The notes beneath the pieces are model-generated. The model was not told the origin of the DNA, ran no database searches, and saw only the letters and a list, made by a program, of their open reading frames with translations. Shown here piece after piece: positions 35,858 through 48,879 of a stretch of DNA of 64,000 nucleotides (position 1 is its first letter; each line of letters opens with the position of its first letter). Source of the stretch: Linepithema humile (Eukaryota; Arthropoda; Insecta; Hymenoptera; Formicidae); the NCBI RefSeq assembly GCF_040581485.1, contig NC_090128.1, forward strand, positions 16,086,931 to 16,150,930, read 5' to 3'. The position numbers were made by a program, and so were the translations under genes.

Positions 35858-36280
35858 AGAGCGTTGTTTCCATTGAACCATTAACTAAGCGAAGAAGAAA
35901 AAGAAGAAGCTATGTAACATATTGAAGAGAGCGTTGAAGGAGTGGAGATAGTTCCATTATGGGAAGAGACAGTTTAATATTGAAGTTTAATCATAGATAT
36001 ATATAACTAGATCCAGCATGCATGTTTGGCAGAACGGACAAAGAGGCAAAACATAGGGGAAGATTTCTTTCTTTGTCTGCGCAGGTAGGATGCACAGTCG
36101 CTATTGACAGCGATTGTGACAGCCATGTGACGGCCGTTAGGCTTCTTTCAATATCCACACGCACTGCACGTCTTTATTTTTTAACATATTTATATATATG
36201 GTATAATAATAGGGTATAATGTTCGTACACATAACACGTAACCATTGAAATATATACCATACTGGAACGAGCACGCCTTT
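35858..36280. other. Spacer between two transposons
   Basis: About 420 bp with no recognisable gene. It includes an A/G-rich stretch at about 35890-35910 and AT-rich sequence. Confidence 0.45.
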
Positions 36281-38317
36281 GTTTTCGGCGGACACACAAT
36301 ACGTGTTTACTCGACGGTAGCAAGCAGTCGACTGATTTCATTGGTAATGTGTTGTAACATAACATGGTGTGTCGAATGTGAACGTACGATGGCTTGAAGC
36401 CTCAGAACGTGCGCAATAAAAAAATTAAAATATTAATTAATGTAATTTATATTAACATAATTGATTGAAAAATATTGCAAAAACGCAAGTTATTCATTAC
36501 TTATTAAAAATCGAAACAAATCAATTTTCTTAAGTATTTTATTTAATTTTGGTTTTTAATCATTTGCGAACTTTGAGAGAATATTCTTTGAAATTAAATA
36601 TTTGGTTGCCCTGAAAAGGGTAGATTATTTTTTTCTCTTGGAAGAGCTTTCTTTATAAAAGGTGTTCAAAGTGACCACCGTCCATTGTGACACAAGCTCT
36701 CATGCGTCTCAATAAATTTGTTTGAGTCTTTTCCAGAATATCACTATCGATGGACCAAATGGCATAATGGAGTTTGTTATTTAAATCTTTGACATCTTCG
36801 GGAAGCTTTCTGTAAATTATTTCTTTACAATGTCCCCACAAGAAAAAATTCTTCAATTACTAGAAGCATTATCACAACAATATGGCATACACAAACGAAG
36901 AATATTATGACATGCTGATGGCACTTGGTGAGTGCCAGGGACAGCATTATGTTGCTGCAAGACAATATGAAGAATTATACCCAAATCGAGCAAAACATCC
37001 GTCGGCCAACGTCATACTTAGGGCAGCTCAACGATTGTACGAGAGTGGAAGCGTCTTATTGAATAAAAAAGACTGCGGTAGAGAACGCAACGCAAGAAAC
37101 GTGCAAAATGTGGAGACAATTCTTCGTGCTGTCGAACAAGAGCCTGAAACTAGTATTTGAGTCATTGCTCGAGAGCACGATCTGTCTTACTCCACAGTAC
37201 AGAGGATTATGATAGAAGAAAAATTGCACGCTTATCATTATTGCCGCGTGCAAAATTTACGAGAAGAAGACTATCCTCGAAGAAAGACGTTTTGTGAGAA
37301 TTTTTTGAGAAGAGTAGACGAAGATCCAGAATTTCCGTCTCGTGTGATATTCAGCGATGAATCGCTATTCACACGAGAAGGAATTTTTAATTCTCACAAC
37401 ATGCATGTATGGAGCGATGAGAATCCTCGAGTCACTCGACTCCGAAATTTTCAAGTCCGATGGAAAATCAACGTCTGGGCAGGGATAATGGGCACGAACA
37501 TACTTGGTCCAATTATTCTGCCAGATATCTTAAATGGCGCATTGTATGAAGAATTTTTGGCAGAAAATATCCCAGATTTTTTGGAAGAAGTTCCATTAGC
37601 AGATAGGAATAAAATCATATTCCAACAAGACGGTGCTGGACCACACAATGCCAGAGTCGTTACGAATTACTTGAACGAGCAATTTCCTGGACGTTGGATG
37701 GGCCGGTATGGCCCAATATCTTGGCCCGCAAGATCCCCGGACCTTAATCCATTGGATTTTTTCTTGTGGGGACATTGTAAAGAAATAATTTACAAAAAGC
37801 TTCCCGAAGATGTCGAAGATTTAAATAACAAACTCCATTATACCATTTGGTCCATCGATAGTGATATTTTGGAAAAGACTCAAACAAATTTATTGAGACG
37901 CATGAGAGCTTGTGTCACAATGGACGGTGGTCACTTTGAACACCTTTTATAAAGAAAGCTCTTCCAAGAGAAAAAAATAATCTACCCTTTTCAGGGCAAC
38001 CAAATATTTTATTTCAAGAAATATTCTCTCAGTTTGCAAATTATTAAAAACCAAAATTAAATAAAATACTTAAGAAAATTGATTTGTTTCGATTTTTAAT
38101 AAATAATGAATAACTTGCGTTTTTGTAATATTTTTCAATCAATTATGTTAATATAAATTACATTAATTAATATTTTAATTTTTTAATTGCGCGCGTTCTG
38201 AGGCTTCAAGCCATCGTACGTTCACATTCGACACACCATGTTATGTTACACATAACCAATGAAATCAGTCGACTGCTTGCTACCGTCGAGCAAACATGTA
38301 TTGTGTCCGCCGAAAAC
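36281..38317 (+). mobile_element. Tc1/mariner-superfamily transposon with about 560 bp inverted arms
   Basis: The ends GTTTTCGGCGGACACA and its reverse complement start long inverted repeats of about 560 bp: roughly 36281-36850 on the left and 37760-38317 on the right. The right arm contains the last about 65 codons of the transposase. The left arm is an inverted copy of that, so a 67-codon C-terminal fragment is also readable on the minus strand at 36856-36653. The transposase starts just 30 bp inside the left arm. Target duplication not established. Confidence 0.82.
36882..37952 (+). pseudogene. Transposase (DD-D, Tc1/mariner superfamily), one premature stop
   Basis: A single frame of 357 codons is intact apart from a TGA at 37158-37160. 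That stop falls in SI-stop-VIAREHDLS, where a CGA arginine codon mutated by C to T would give TGA. The N-terminal about 70 residues form a helix-turn-helix region seen in many insect transposases (MAYTNEEYYDMLMALGECQG start). The catalytic aspartates appear in VIFSDESLF, IIFQQDGAGPH and WPARSPDLNPLDFFLWG, with 36 residues between the second and third by my count. Because only one change breaks it and both arms are nearly identical, this copy looks young. Confidence 0.85.
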
Positions 38318-39564
<1,247 letters not shown>

Positions 39565-40177
39565 CCTGTATACTTCTTACAAAAAAATATGATATTAGGA
39601 AATGGCACCAAGTGGGACTAAAGAACTATGAAAAAACTTCTACACTATTTCTATAAAACTCTTCTATAAAACTCTTCTATAAAATTCTTGTACATAAAGC
39701 TGTCGTATATATAATTAATTATATTATATACTATATTTTATCATATTTTACATATATTATACTATATATACTATATACATTATTAGATATACTATATATA
39801 TTATAAAAAAATAAAAAAAGTATTTAAAAAATAAAAATATTTATTAAAAAACGCAAAAAAACTTGGCGCTGCTACAGTAAACTACATGTTAATTTTATTA
39901 CTTTGAGGTGTAGCAGCGCCAAGTTTTTTTGCGTTTTTAAATAAATATTTTTATTTTTTAAATATTTTTTTTATTTTTTTATAATATATATAGTATAGTA
40001 TATGTAACATATGATAAAATATAGTATATAATATAATTAATTATATATACGACAGCTTTATGTACAAGAGTTTTATAGAAGAGTTTTATAGAAATAGTGT
40101 ACAAGTTTTTTCATAGTTCTTTAGTCCCACTTGGTGCCATTTCCTGATATCATATTTTTTTGTAAGAAATATATAGG
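39565..40177. mobile_element. Palindromic MITE, TIR about CCTGTATACTTCTTAC
   Basis: Long inverted arms include ATATGATATTAGGAAATGGC and the CACCAAGTGGGACTAAAG segment, then AT-rich runs and a GCGCTGCTACA centre. About 613 bp. Non-coding. Confidence 0.7.
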
Positions 40178-41044
40178 ATAACTTTTTTTGAAAATTTTAA
40201 TATATACGACAGGTTTTATTGAAAGGTTTAATATATACGACAATTTTTTTGAAAAGTAAATCAATACTGTTTTGTTTTAGTTATGACAAGAGCGTGTACT
40301 TGGCGCCTTTTTTTTACCTTTTTTTAAAAAAGGTAATTTTTTGATAGATATTTCTTTTTTTTAATAATATATATACAACAGTTTTTTTAAATTTAATATA
40401 TACAATTTTTTTGAAAGGTAAAACACTGTTTTGTTTTGATTGTCATAAAATTGACTGGAAATTATAAATAATGTTGGAACTAATTTAGTATACATAAAAC
40501 AGAAATATTAAACTTTGAGTTATTTAATTTTATTTATTTTAGACAAATCATACACTAAAGTCTCTAAACAATTGTCACATAAGGCATAGTGATAATTGGT
40601 ATAATTGTATAAATTTTAATTTTACCATACATTCTGTCAAAAAAGCACATGATTCGAGACTTTAGTGTATGATTTGTCTAAAATAATATACCTAAAATAT
40701 GATATAAACATTTTCTTACACTTAATTCTCTGCCCACATTGTGATGTGGATAATTTTGTTGTCAACCATAGCGTTAATTACAGAAGGCGACTTATGCTAT
40801 ATTTTTTTAAATATAAAATTGACTGAGAATTATAAATATTGTTGAAACTAATCTAGGATACTCAGAACAGAAATATTAAACTTTGAGCTATTCAATTTTA
40901 TTTATTTTAGACAAATCATCCACTAAAGTCTCGAATCATGTATGAATAATAACTTGCAAAATAAAAAATTTTCAAAGGTGTAGTAGATACTTACTAAGGC
41001 ATTCACATTCACCAACATATCACTTATTTCATTTAATACGAATT
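40178..41044. repeat. AT-rich region with a partial palindrome and a direct repeat
   Basis: TTTTAGACAAATCATACACT and its inverse delimit a palindrome at about 40541-40685. A diverged direct copy of the left arm, with its AAACTTTGAG and AGACAAATCA segments, lies at about 40815-40945. No gene is seen. Confidence 0.5.
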
Positions 41045-41052
41045 TCTAACAA

Positions 41053-41142
41053 ATTTGGTCACTCGCACTACACTGCTCTGGATTAATAAGCAGTCTTGAG
41101 TGTGCACCAAAGTTACAAAGCAATGTAGTGCGAGTGACCAAA
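41053..41142. mobile_element. Small palindrome nested near the outer left end
   Basis: TTGGTCACTCGCACTACA and TGTAGTGCGAGTGACCAA form inverted ends of an about 90 bp insert that splits the outer element's terminal sequence. Confidence 0.6.
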
Positions 41143-41269
41143 GAGTGACCCCAATAATCGCCCGATTTGCGGCCCTCAAATTTGGAACCAAATAGTACGC
41201 TAAATGATAGTTTATGATAAGACATTGATCACAGAAAATTTTTACATTGAGCCTACTTTTCGTTTCGAA

Positions 41270-42211
41270 AGCCTTGTGTCCACGATGCTAGAACTCAATC
41301 CGAGATCTCGGTCCGAGTCCTCGAACAATAATATTTATACTTGGCTGAATATAGTTAGCGTTGTAATCGAGTTACGATTCTTTACGATGATTTTCTGATC
41401 TATGTTATAGAAAACTCATATCTTCAAACAACCACCAAGTTGGTTTATAGATATCATCAAGTGATGCACCGCTTGATTTCGAATGTTTTATTTTATTTAG
41501 ATGGTCCAGATATTGTAATCTTAAATTATTAATTTTTTTTTTGCAATTTCAGTTGTTAGTGGTTGTCCTGTTAATTCTTTGTACTGATTACAGATTATCT
41601 GTAAAGCTTGATCTCGTTTCATACGATTATGATAATCAACACTTTTTGTAACATATAAACAAGGATGTTGTTGATATAACATTAATAAAATTTTAACATT
41701 TTCCTTATTATATCCATTTTTTATTATAAAAGAAGTTTTTTCTGAAAATCAATTTTATATATTATTATACTTTTCTTGAAAAATAATATGTACCATATAT
41801 ATAAGTTATAATATATTTTTAATGTCTAATTTAATCTGCATTAAAACTAATAATAACTACTTATCTAAATCTTATTAATTATTAATCTTATTAATTTATT
41901 TTATTTAAGAATTATATTTCTCTTGTTTTTTCAATTCTATAATTACTTACTAAAATATTATTTATATTGTTCACAGTATCTCGTATCACTATAAGTATCT
42001 TATATTTTGTCTTGACAGATAGTAAAAGAAACTAGTAAAATCTAATAACTCGCAATAACTCGTACCGAAAAATGGGACGCAACGCATTTTTTCGTTTGAG
42101 CTTCTTATTCGAGTTTTGCATCCAAATTCAGTGTGTACATGATCCGAGTTCTAGTAACTTTCCCTTAGTCCGAGATCTCGGACCGAGTTCTAGTATCGTG
42201 GACACAAGGCT
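41270..42211. mobile_element. Nested 942 bp element, 3 bp duplication GAA, carrying a MADF remnant
   Basis: Ends AGCCTTGTGTCCACGAT and its reverse complement, continuing in both arms to a CCGAGATCTCGG palindrome. Comparison with the uninterrupted right arm of the outer element shows GAA duplicated (41267-41269 and 42212-42214). A 3 bp duplication plus a MADF-type gene fits PIF/Harbinger, although GAA is not the usual TWA target. Confidence 0.7.
41405..41741 (-). pseudogene. MADF (Myb/SANT-like) domain exon, frameshifted
   Basis: On the minus strand a TTTTCAG acceptor at 41748-41742 is followed by a frame with VKILLMLYQQHPCLYV, DYHNRMKRDQALQIIC, then after an A-run NNLRLQYLDHLNKIKHS and YKPTWWLFEDMSFL and a TAA at 41407-41405. 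These are the three helices and closing motif of a MADF domain. A run of ten A bases at about 41532-41541 puts the two halves in different frames, so the copy is broken there or has a sequencing error. MADF proteins are DNA-binding partners encoded by some Harbinger transposons and are also found in host regulators. Confidence 0.72.
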
Positions 42212-43186
42212 GAAGATAGACGATGTCAAAGTTGCTAGGTCAGGTGCGGTATCATGACATATCTCACAAGTAAACTTACGGAACTGTCTGTCGGAACTCA
42301 CTGATTTTGATGGGACTTTACACACTTGTAGAACTATGACAAATAATCGACATATATTTTTTTTATATCGGTAAAGGTGCACTCTAAAGGGTGAAAACTA
42401 CCCCTTAGATGTGAGTTTTAGCTAGAATTCGTATAGAATCTGCGTTTGAAAAGATGGTAAAATGGATTTAAGGGGTTTCTGAGGTCACTAATTACGAATC
42501 CGAGGCTAAAATTTCACAATTCAAAATGGCATACATTGACTAATTAACAATTATTAATCGATATGCACAAAAATGATCATTTACACGTTTGCCTAACCTA
42601 ACCTAACTCAAGCAGGGCAGGGGAGAGTTCAATACAGTAATTAACTGACAAACTTGGAATCGGAGAGGAGTTTGTCAGTTTATTAACATATTAGATCTAC
42701 GATTTTCGATTTTGAAATTCTATGTTCAGAGTCGTAATCAGCGATCCCAGAAACGTGTAAATGATCATTTTTGTGCATATCGATTAATAATTGTTAATTA
42801 GTCGATGTCCGCCATTTTGAATTGTGAAATTCTAGCCCCGGATTCGTAATTAGTGACCTCAGAAACCCCTTAAATCCATTTTACCATCTTTTCAAACGCA
42901 GATTCTATACGAATTCTAGCTAAAACTCACATCTAAGGGGTAGTTTTCACCCTTTAGAGTGCACCTTTACCGATATAAAAAAATATATATCGATTATTTG
43001 TCATAGTTCTACAAGTGTGCAAAATCCCATCAAAATCGGTGAGTTCCGACAGACAGTTCCGTAAGTTTACTTGTGAGATATGTCATGATACCGCACCTGA
43101 CCTAGCAACTTTGACATCGCCTATCTTCGAAATGAAAAGTAGGCTCAATGTAAAAATTTTCTGTGATCAATGGGTTTGTTCGTTTT

Positions 43187-43310
43187 AGCTACACTGGGGC
43201 TGCTCTGGGTCTGCTCTACACAGGATAATACAGGACAGATAAATAGTTTGTCCTGTATTATCTTGTTTAGAGCAGACCCAGAGCTGCCCCAGTGCAGCTA
43301 AAACGAACAA
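43187..43310. mobile_element. Palindromic MITE nested in the outer right arm
   Basis: TTGTTCGTTTTAGCTACACT and its inverse with arms through GCTCTGGGTCTGCTCTA. The left arm of the outer element has no counterpart. Confidence 0.65.
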
Positions 43311-43418
43311 GCTTAGTGTCTCATCATGAACTATCATTTAGCGTACTATTTGGTTCCAAATTCGAGGGCCGCAAATCGGGCGAAATTTCACCTCTTTTTG
43401 GGGTCACTCTTTGTTAGA

Positions 43419-44405
43419 CCGAATTTATTATTATTACTTTTTTATAACACTTTCTGATCTGAAAGGTTATGTAAAAATGTCAAATCGTAAGTGCGCGCCG
43501 TGCGGCTTCTCAGCGCCATCAGCGCAACGTCAGAAATCGGAAACTGGACATTTTAGCTGGACATCCTAGGAAAATGACAATTATTTCAACATTTCGACTT
43601 TGGATTATTATAACTTTTTTTCTACAGCACCTACAGTAAAAACAAGCATACTTTTCTTATGTAATTTGGGTATCCGCTATCGATTGAGCCTATTATCAAC
43701 TCAATCGGCCCAGCCGTTATTGAGATCCGATAATCTCGGCTCGTCTCAACTTTCGGGTTTGCGTAAAGAGACACGGTCGGTTTTGCGCTTGCGTTGCGCG
43801 CTGCGCGTGAACTTGGCGCGAGACACTACCGTGTCTCTTGATGTTAATACATGTTTGACATCCAATGAAAAAGATAGAATAGAAATATATATTTGCGTTA
43901 ATTTGTACCGTTAAATGAAATGTACTCGAAGGCAGGGCAAAATATGGAAGCTGATAAATCGTAAATTTTTTTTAGAAATATTCCGTTAAATAGAATACAG
44001 AAAAATGTACCTTATTACAACACATACTCGCATACATAACATTTAAAAATTCTATACAAAATATATAATAATTACAAATATTGAATTTATTACATTTCAT
44101 ATATAATAAATGTAAAAACCGCTTATGAAATATAAATTGTAATTATAACATTATTGGCAAAAATAATTTTCATAATAATTATTATTATAACGCTTGCAGC
44201 TATACAGCTATCGAACATTATTACATCAGATTCCGTAATCTTAAAAATCCCGGCTAATAATTTTTTTTTTTTTTTTTTTAAATAATTTTCTAAAAAATGT
44301 TTTAAAAATATGAATAAATAAGAAATTTTTTCTCAGAATTTTTCATAAAATAAAATTATAAAAAATTCTTAAAATTTTCTAGGAAATTATGAGATGTTTT
44401 TTCAC
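43419..44405. other. Intergenic, no supported gene
   Basis: Includes a GC-richer patch at about 43690-43860 with a short inverted pair AGAGACACGGT / ACCGTGTCTCT. The one open frame there (about 100 codons) matches nothing I recognise. The rest is AT-rich. Confidence 0.4.
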
Positions 44406-44690
44406 CAGGGCTGTTTTACCAATTTCTTTAAAATATATTTTACTTTTTTTTGGCTGTGTAAAATGAAAAAATCCTTTTTTGTAATTAAAGTACATATATT
44501 AATACAGTACGGACGGTCGATTTGAAAGGATTTTTTATTCTTCGAAAAATAGAAGGTAAAATAGATCGGTACCTGTTACCTTCTATTTTTCGTACTTTAA
44601 TAACAGAAAAAAATTTTTTATTTTACAAAGCCAAAAAAATCTATTTAAAAGAAATCGGTAAAATAGACGACTCCAAGATTGTTTTAAAAT
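44406..44690. mobile_element. Diverged copy of the 4877-5096 MITE with internal palindrome
   Basis: Shares GGCTGTTTTACCAATTTCTT at the left and AAAAGAAATCGGTAAAATAG with CGACTCCA at the right. The centre contains a further palindrome around a GGTACC (near 44570). Non-coding. Confidence 0.6.
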
Positions 44691-45734
44691 CTTATAACTT
44701 TTATTTGAAACATTTTTTTCAAAAATGCTTTATTTTCGAGATATTTGCTCGTTGCGGGACTTTTGGGACACCATATATGTGTGTGTGTGCATGTGTTTGT
44801 GTGTCAAATTAAGAAAACTATATCTTAGAATAAAATAAATGGTGTATTTAATTAAATTAGCTAATACAATGTGTGTATTATACAAAAAATATATGTATAT
44901 ATCAATTATAATTGTCTTATCAAAATACTTTTTATATTTGTTTGGTTCTGCTGCTATTTACAACCATCTTTTATTTCTACTGATAAAAAGTTAATACTTT
45001 TAAAATAGTTGTGAATATTTTAAAGGCAAGATTGCCCAAAAAATGAATGAAAATCTTATGAGATATTTCCTATTTTAAATTACAAGTTAAGTATCATAAT
45101 ATCAATTCAAGACCAAAAAAATCAATGTTACGATCTATGTCAGTACAACATCAACAATTTGTTAATCAGAGATATTATAATAAATAACTGAAGGAAATAG
45201 GAATTGCTATTTCTATTGATTTTTATCTTGTTTTTGTGCAATTATAATAATAAAAATTCAAAAGCAGAAATATTAACTTAAGAAATATTATTAAACTTTA
45301 TGGAAGATTTTGGATTTTTTCGTCATCTCGGATATTGCTTCAATATCTCGAATCGGTTGATTCACTTGATTTTACTTCACTTAGATCTCTCGCTCAGATG
45401 AGCAAAAAATGTCAAAATCAAAATCTTTTATGTAAAGTATGAAAATTCGTGTACCTCATAATGGCTCACAAAAGTAATTCAATGAGAAATATGCCATTGT
45501 CGCCGCACACACACACACAAAGCGTATCTACCATTTTGCCGTTTAAAATTTGCTAGAAATAGGTAAAATAAAAAAAATATGTTAATAGCAATTCTGCACA
45601 TTAATAAAATATTAATTGCAAATTGTGTTGCGCTTCGAAAATATTCAATTTTGTGAGAGTATATATTTTTATTCATATTTACGTTTTATTCACAGATTTT
45701 ACAATATTTACATTTTACGCAATATATCGTGTAA
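44691..45734. other. AT-rich intergenic region upstream of the 45735 gene
   Basis: No coding homology. Immediately before the gene, TTTTATTCACAG (ending at 45695) looks like a 3' splice acceptor, which could join an upstream non-coding exon to the 5' UTR. Confidence 0.4.
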
Positions 45735-48385
45735 ATGCGTACGCGGCTAAGCATGGGTGCGTTCCTTGAAAATCCAATGTTCTTTTTTGTCGACGACGCA
45801 AAACCGATTCTGCCAATCTTCCGACCTCTTGAATACGGTCATTCAGACAAGATCGTGGAATTGATGGATGCCGAATGCGACACGGAGACCACCTTTCCTG
45901 TACATTTTCCACGCGGTTCGTACAAACGGCATTGTAGAGGAGTCGAAAATTTTAGATCGATTCGTAGAAACGCTAAATGGCACAACGAGAGATCAAAAAA
46001 TTTCGCTCGCACAACTTTAAACAATTATAAGGCAAGTAAACACAAAGGTCAATTAAAAGTGTAAAAGTTAATTGTACCATTTAATTTGATATTTGAAATA
46101 TATCTCTCGATTGATTATAGATTCGAAATGGGAATTATAGCGGAGGAAAAGCGTTGCGAAATAATCACAATTATGTCGACGTATACATCGATATAGATTA
46201 CGATTCGGAGGAACCTTATAAGAATTTAGATCTCTCCAAATCCGCTTTCGCCACTAAATACAAAGACGACTACTACACCCAATACGTTGCTTCTCAAAAT
46301 ACAATTGGACATTCTCGGAAAGAACGTTTTGCACAGTATGATTATTCAAGAGATTTCGAATCGCCATTTGCGCGAAGCAATCGCGCACATCAAGGAGAAA
46401 ACACTTTTTCACAAAGATATACTGATAAAGATGAGAGGAATCTTCATGAAATTCACACTGTTGACGTTCAACCGAGACAAACAAAGATTCTCTCGAAAAC
46501 GGATGAAATTTATGATTATGAGGCGGGTGAGTTATTTTTATAAAATATATGAAACTTTAATACTTAAACTTTAAACCTTAATAATCATAGATTTGGAAAA
46601 TTAGATCTTGTTAATGTTAATGAATAAATTTTTAAAAATTTCTTCTCTACGCTTTTATTAATCTATTTTATACGTTAATCTTGTACAGAATTTAGAAAGA
46701 CTCGTAATATGGAACACCAAGATATTTTTTCCGATGCTGTTGATTCCAACGTGCTTCCGAAGAATGATTTCTGGGACTTTGTACCATTGGAAAACGAAGA
46801 AAATCGTGAGGAATTAACGTTTTCAGATCCGGATAGTGTAAAGAACCACAGTGGTTCGCAAAGAATAATGCCGCAAAGAAAAAGATTACATAATTTTAAT
46901 ACGCAGCAAAAACGTGATATTGTCGATTTTGAGAAAGAAGAATCCGAGAATATGCAGCAGAATAACAGCCAAGAAAATTTCTCGCCAAAAACTTGGACTG
47001 GAAGCGCGAGATATCAAAGTAGAAAAAGTGATGCAATGACAGAGACGCCCAAAGTTTTGCAATTGAATATGCAAAACACGAATTCTCCACAAGTTCGACC
47101 TGTAAAAACATTTATCGATGAACAAATCTCGAACACGAGTTCCGCGAAAAAACGTAAGTGTTATAAAATGTAAAGATCTCTTTTATGCCGACTCCGTTGT
47201 GAACATTTAATAAAGTTTGAAGAAGCGCTAGCAGATGTCTTTATAATAACGATATTCCAATTCAAATTTATGTGTTTCACAAACGTTGCATGTTTTCTTA
47301 TTCTTACAATTTTTTATTATCAGGCTAGTTTTTATATGTATATTAAGGTCTAATTAGAGAAGAGAAATAATAAGAAAAGAATATATTTAGAAAATGTATT
47401 AAACTTTTATATTTTAAAAATAATATAGACACGAGGTGTGCTTTTAGAAGAACGCTTTCTATTTATCTGTTAATATTTCTTAGTTAATATTCTTATCACT
47501 TTTAATTTTAACTTTAGTCAAAAGACACGAATAAATGTATTTTACTGATTCATTCCATCATCTTCTGTAAATAATATTTCATCTTCTTTTATAGATTTAA
47601 GCAAGGCAAAGCCACGTTCAGCGATTGAACGAAAAAAGAACATTAGCTCCTCAACAGTTGTGCACAAAAAAGAAACTGTGAATGCTATTTCTGCTCGAAC
47701 AAGTGCTGACGATCGTCGGTATCGCAACAAATTCGTCAATAAGCTTTCCAACAAATTTTCTAATGAAATGGTACGATCGGCAAAAACGTTTAAGCGCATC
47801 GCAGACTCGAAAAGCGACGAGCGAGCGTACAAAGCAAACGAAAGAAATAACACGACTCTTCATCGTGGAAATTTGGGGAGTAGTAAAATCGATCGGAGGA
47901 ATGTGTCTATTTCGCGATCAACACTCGAAGAGGAAGTGGGAAAAACCGAGAGGATATTTTCTTTGAGAATGACAGGTACTCCACTGCGTACAAAAGTAGA
48001 AAAAGAAAAGAAGAGGAACTTATCCAGATTACCCATACGAACGTGGAAACGTTTGAGAACGAAAGAACCCGCTGCATTACGTCTTGAGAGTAACATAATA
48101 AATGAGAAGATTAGCCAAAAGCTACAAAAAATTAACATTGAGGTTAAGAATTCAAAAGATCACTCGAAGAGAGTAGAAGATAATGAAGTGCGCGAGGCAG
48201 CTGAGGACGATTGCGCAACCGCAAATCGCAGCGACATAAAGCAGAACATTCGTTTCAGAACAGGATTATTCGGTGCCGATAAACCAAGATTGACTTCCTC
48301 CAATTTGAAGGATTTGAATCCAAAGAGCTTAAATACAACGAAGAGAATATACGCGAAACGGAACAAAAAAATAAACATTAAATAA
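45735..48385 (+). CDS. Unrecognised basic, low-complexity protein, four exons, 652 aa
   Basis: Four exons join with consistent phase: 45735-46031, 46121-46526, 46689-47153 and 47595-48385. The first intron would use a GC donor (AAG then GCAAGT) with a normal AG acceptor; the other two are GT-AG. An in-frame TAA lies directly before the ATG at 45735, so translation starts there or at the next ATG (45753). The N-terminus (MGAFLENPMFFFVDDAKPIL and PIFRPLEYGH) is the most ordered-looking part. The rest is rich in Lys, Arg, Ser, Asn and Glu, with acidic tyrosine-rich stretches (VDVYIDIDYDSEEPYKNLDL) and basic clusters, and no transmembrane segment or familiar domain. AATAAA hexamers occur at the stop (48381) and at 48495. 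Function unknown; a nuclear or cytoskeletal scaffold is possible but only a guess. The conserved splice structure over 2 kb argues it is a real gene. Confidence 0.78.
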
Positions 48386-48879
48386 AGATCTGCGAAATAT
48401 TCTAAAGTAAAATGTAATGCGAGTAACATAAGATAATATCTTATATTAAAATATTCTCAAGCAAGGCTCGTTTCCTTTGAAATAACTTTACGTCAATAAA
48501 ACCAGTTTTTCACAAAATCCTTTACTCGTACACAATAAAAATATATTTTGCAACAATTTTTTTCATTTTATACAAAATTTTTCCAAAAAAGTTATTCCAA
48601 AAAAATCAGAACAATCGAGTATTTTTACATTGACGATTAAAGAAATATTCAGTAAAATTGGAAAAAATAAAGCAAAAAAATTTAATCAATCTGCAATTTT
48701 TTTGATCGGCATCGTTCTGTTTGATCGAGAATGAAAAACCGCATAAAACGAGATGCGCATAATTGTGTGCATGTAATAGGGCTGTGCACGATGGGTCACC
48801 TCAAAAGAAGACCCTCGAATGATACCAATTATGCCATCAACGTACTATGCGTTTCCCCCCTTGTCGACTGATTCTGTCA
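48386..48879. other. Intergenic, 3' of the 45735 gene
   Basis: AT-rich, no gene seen. Contains a polyadenylation-type AATAAA at 48495-48500. Confidence 0.45.

Larger units (their letters stand above)
41045..43418. mobile_element. 2.4 kb palindromic element with three nested insertions
   Basis: The outer ends share TCTAACAAAGAGTGACCCC once the nested insert near the left end is removed. Arms then run through TTTGGAACCAAATAGTACGC-like and CATTGAGCCTACTTTTC sequence and on to the central palindrome near 42670. The left arm is interrupted at 41053-41142 and at 41270-42211, the right arm at 43187-43310. No transposase for the outer element. Confidence 0.7.
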
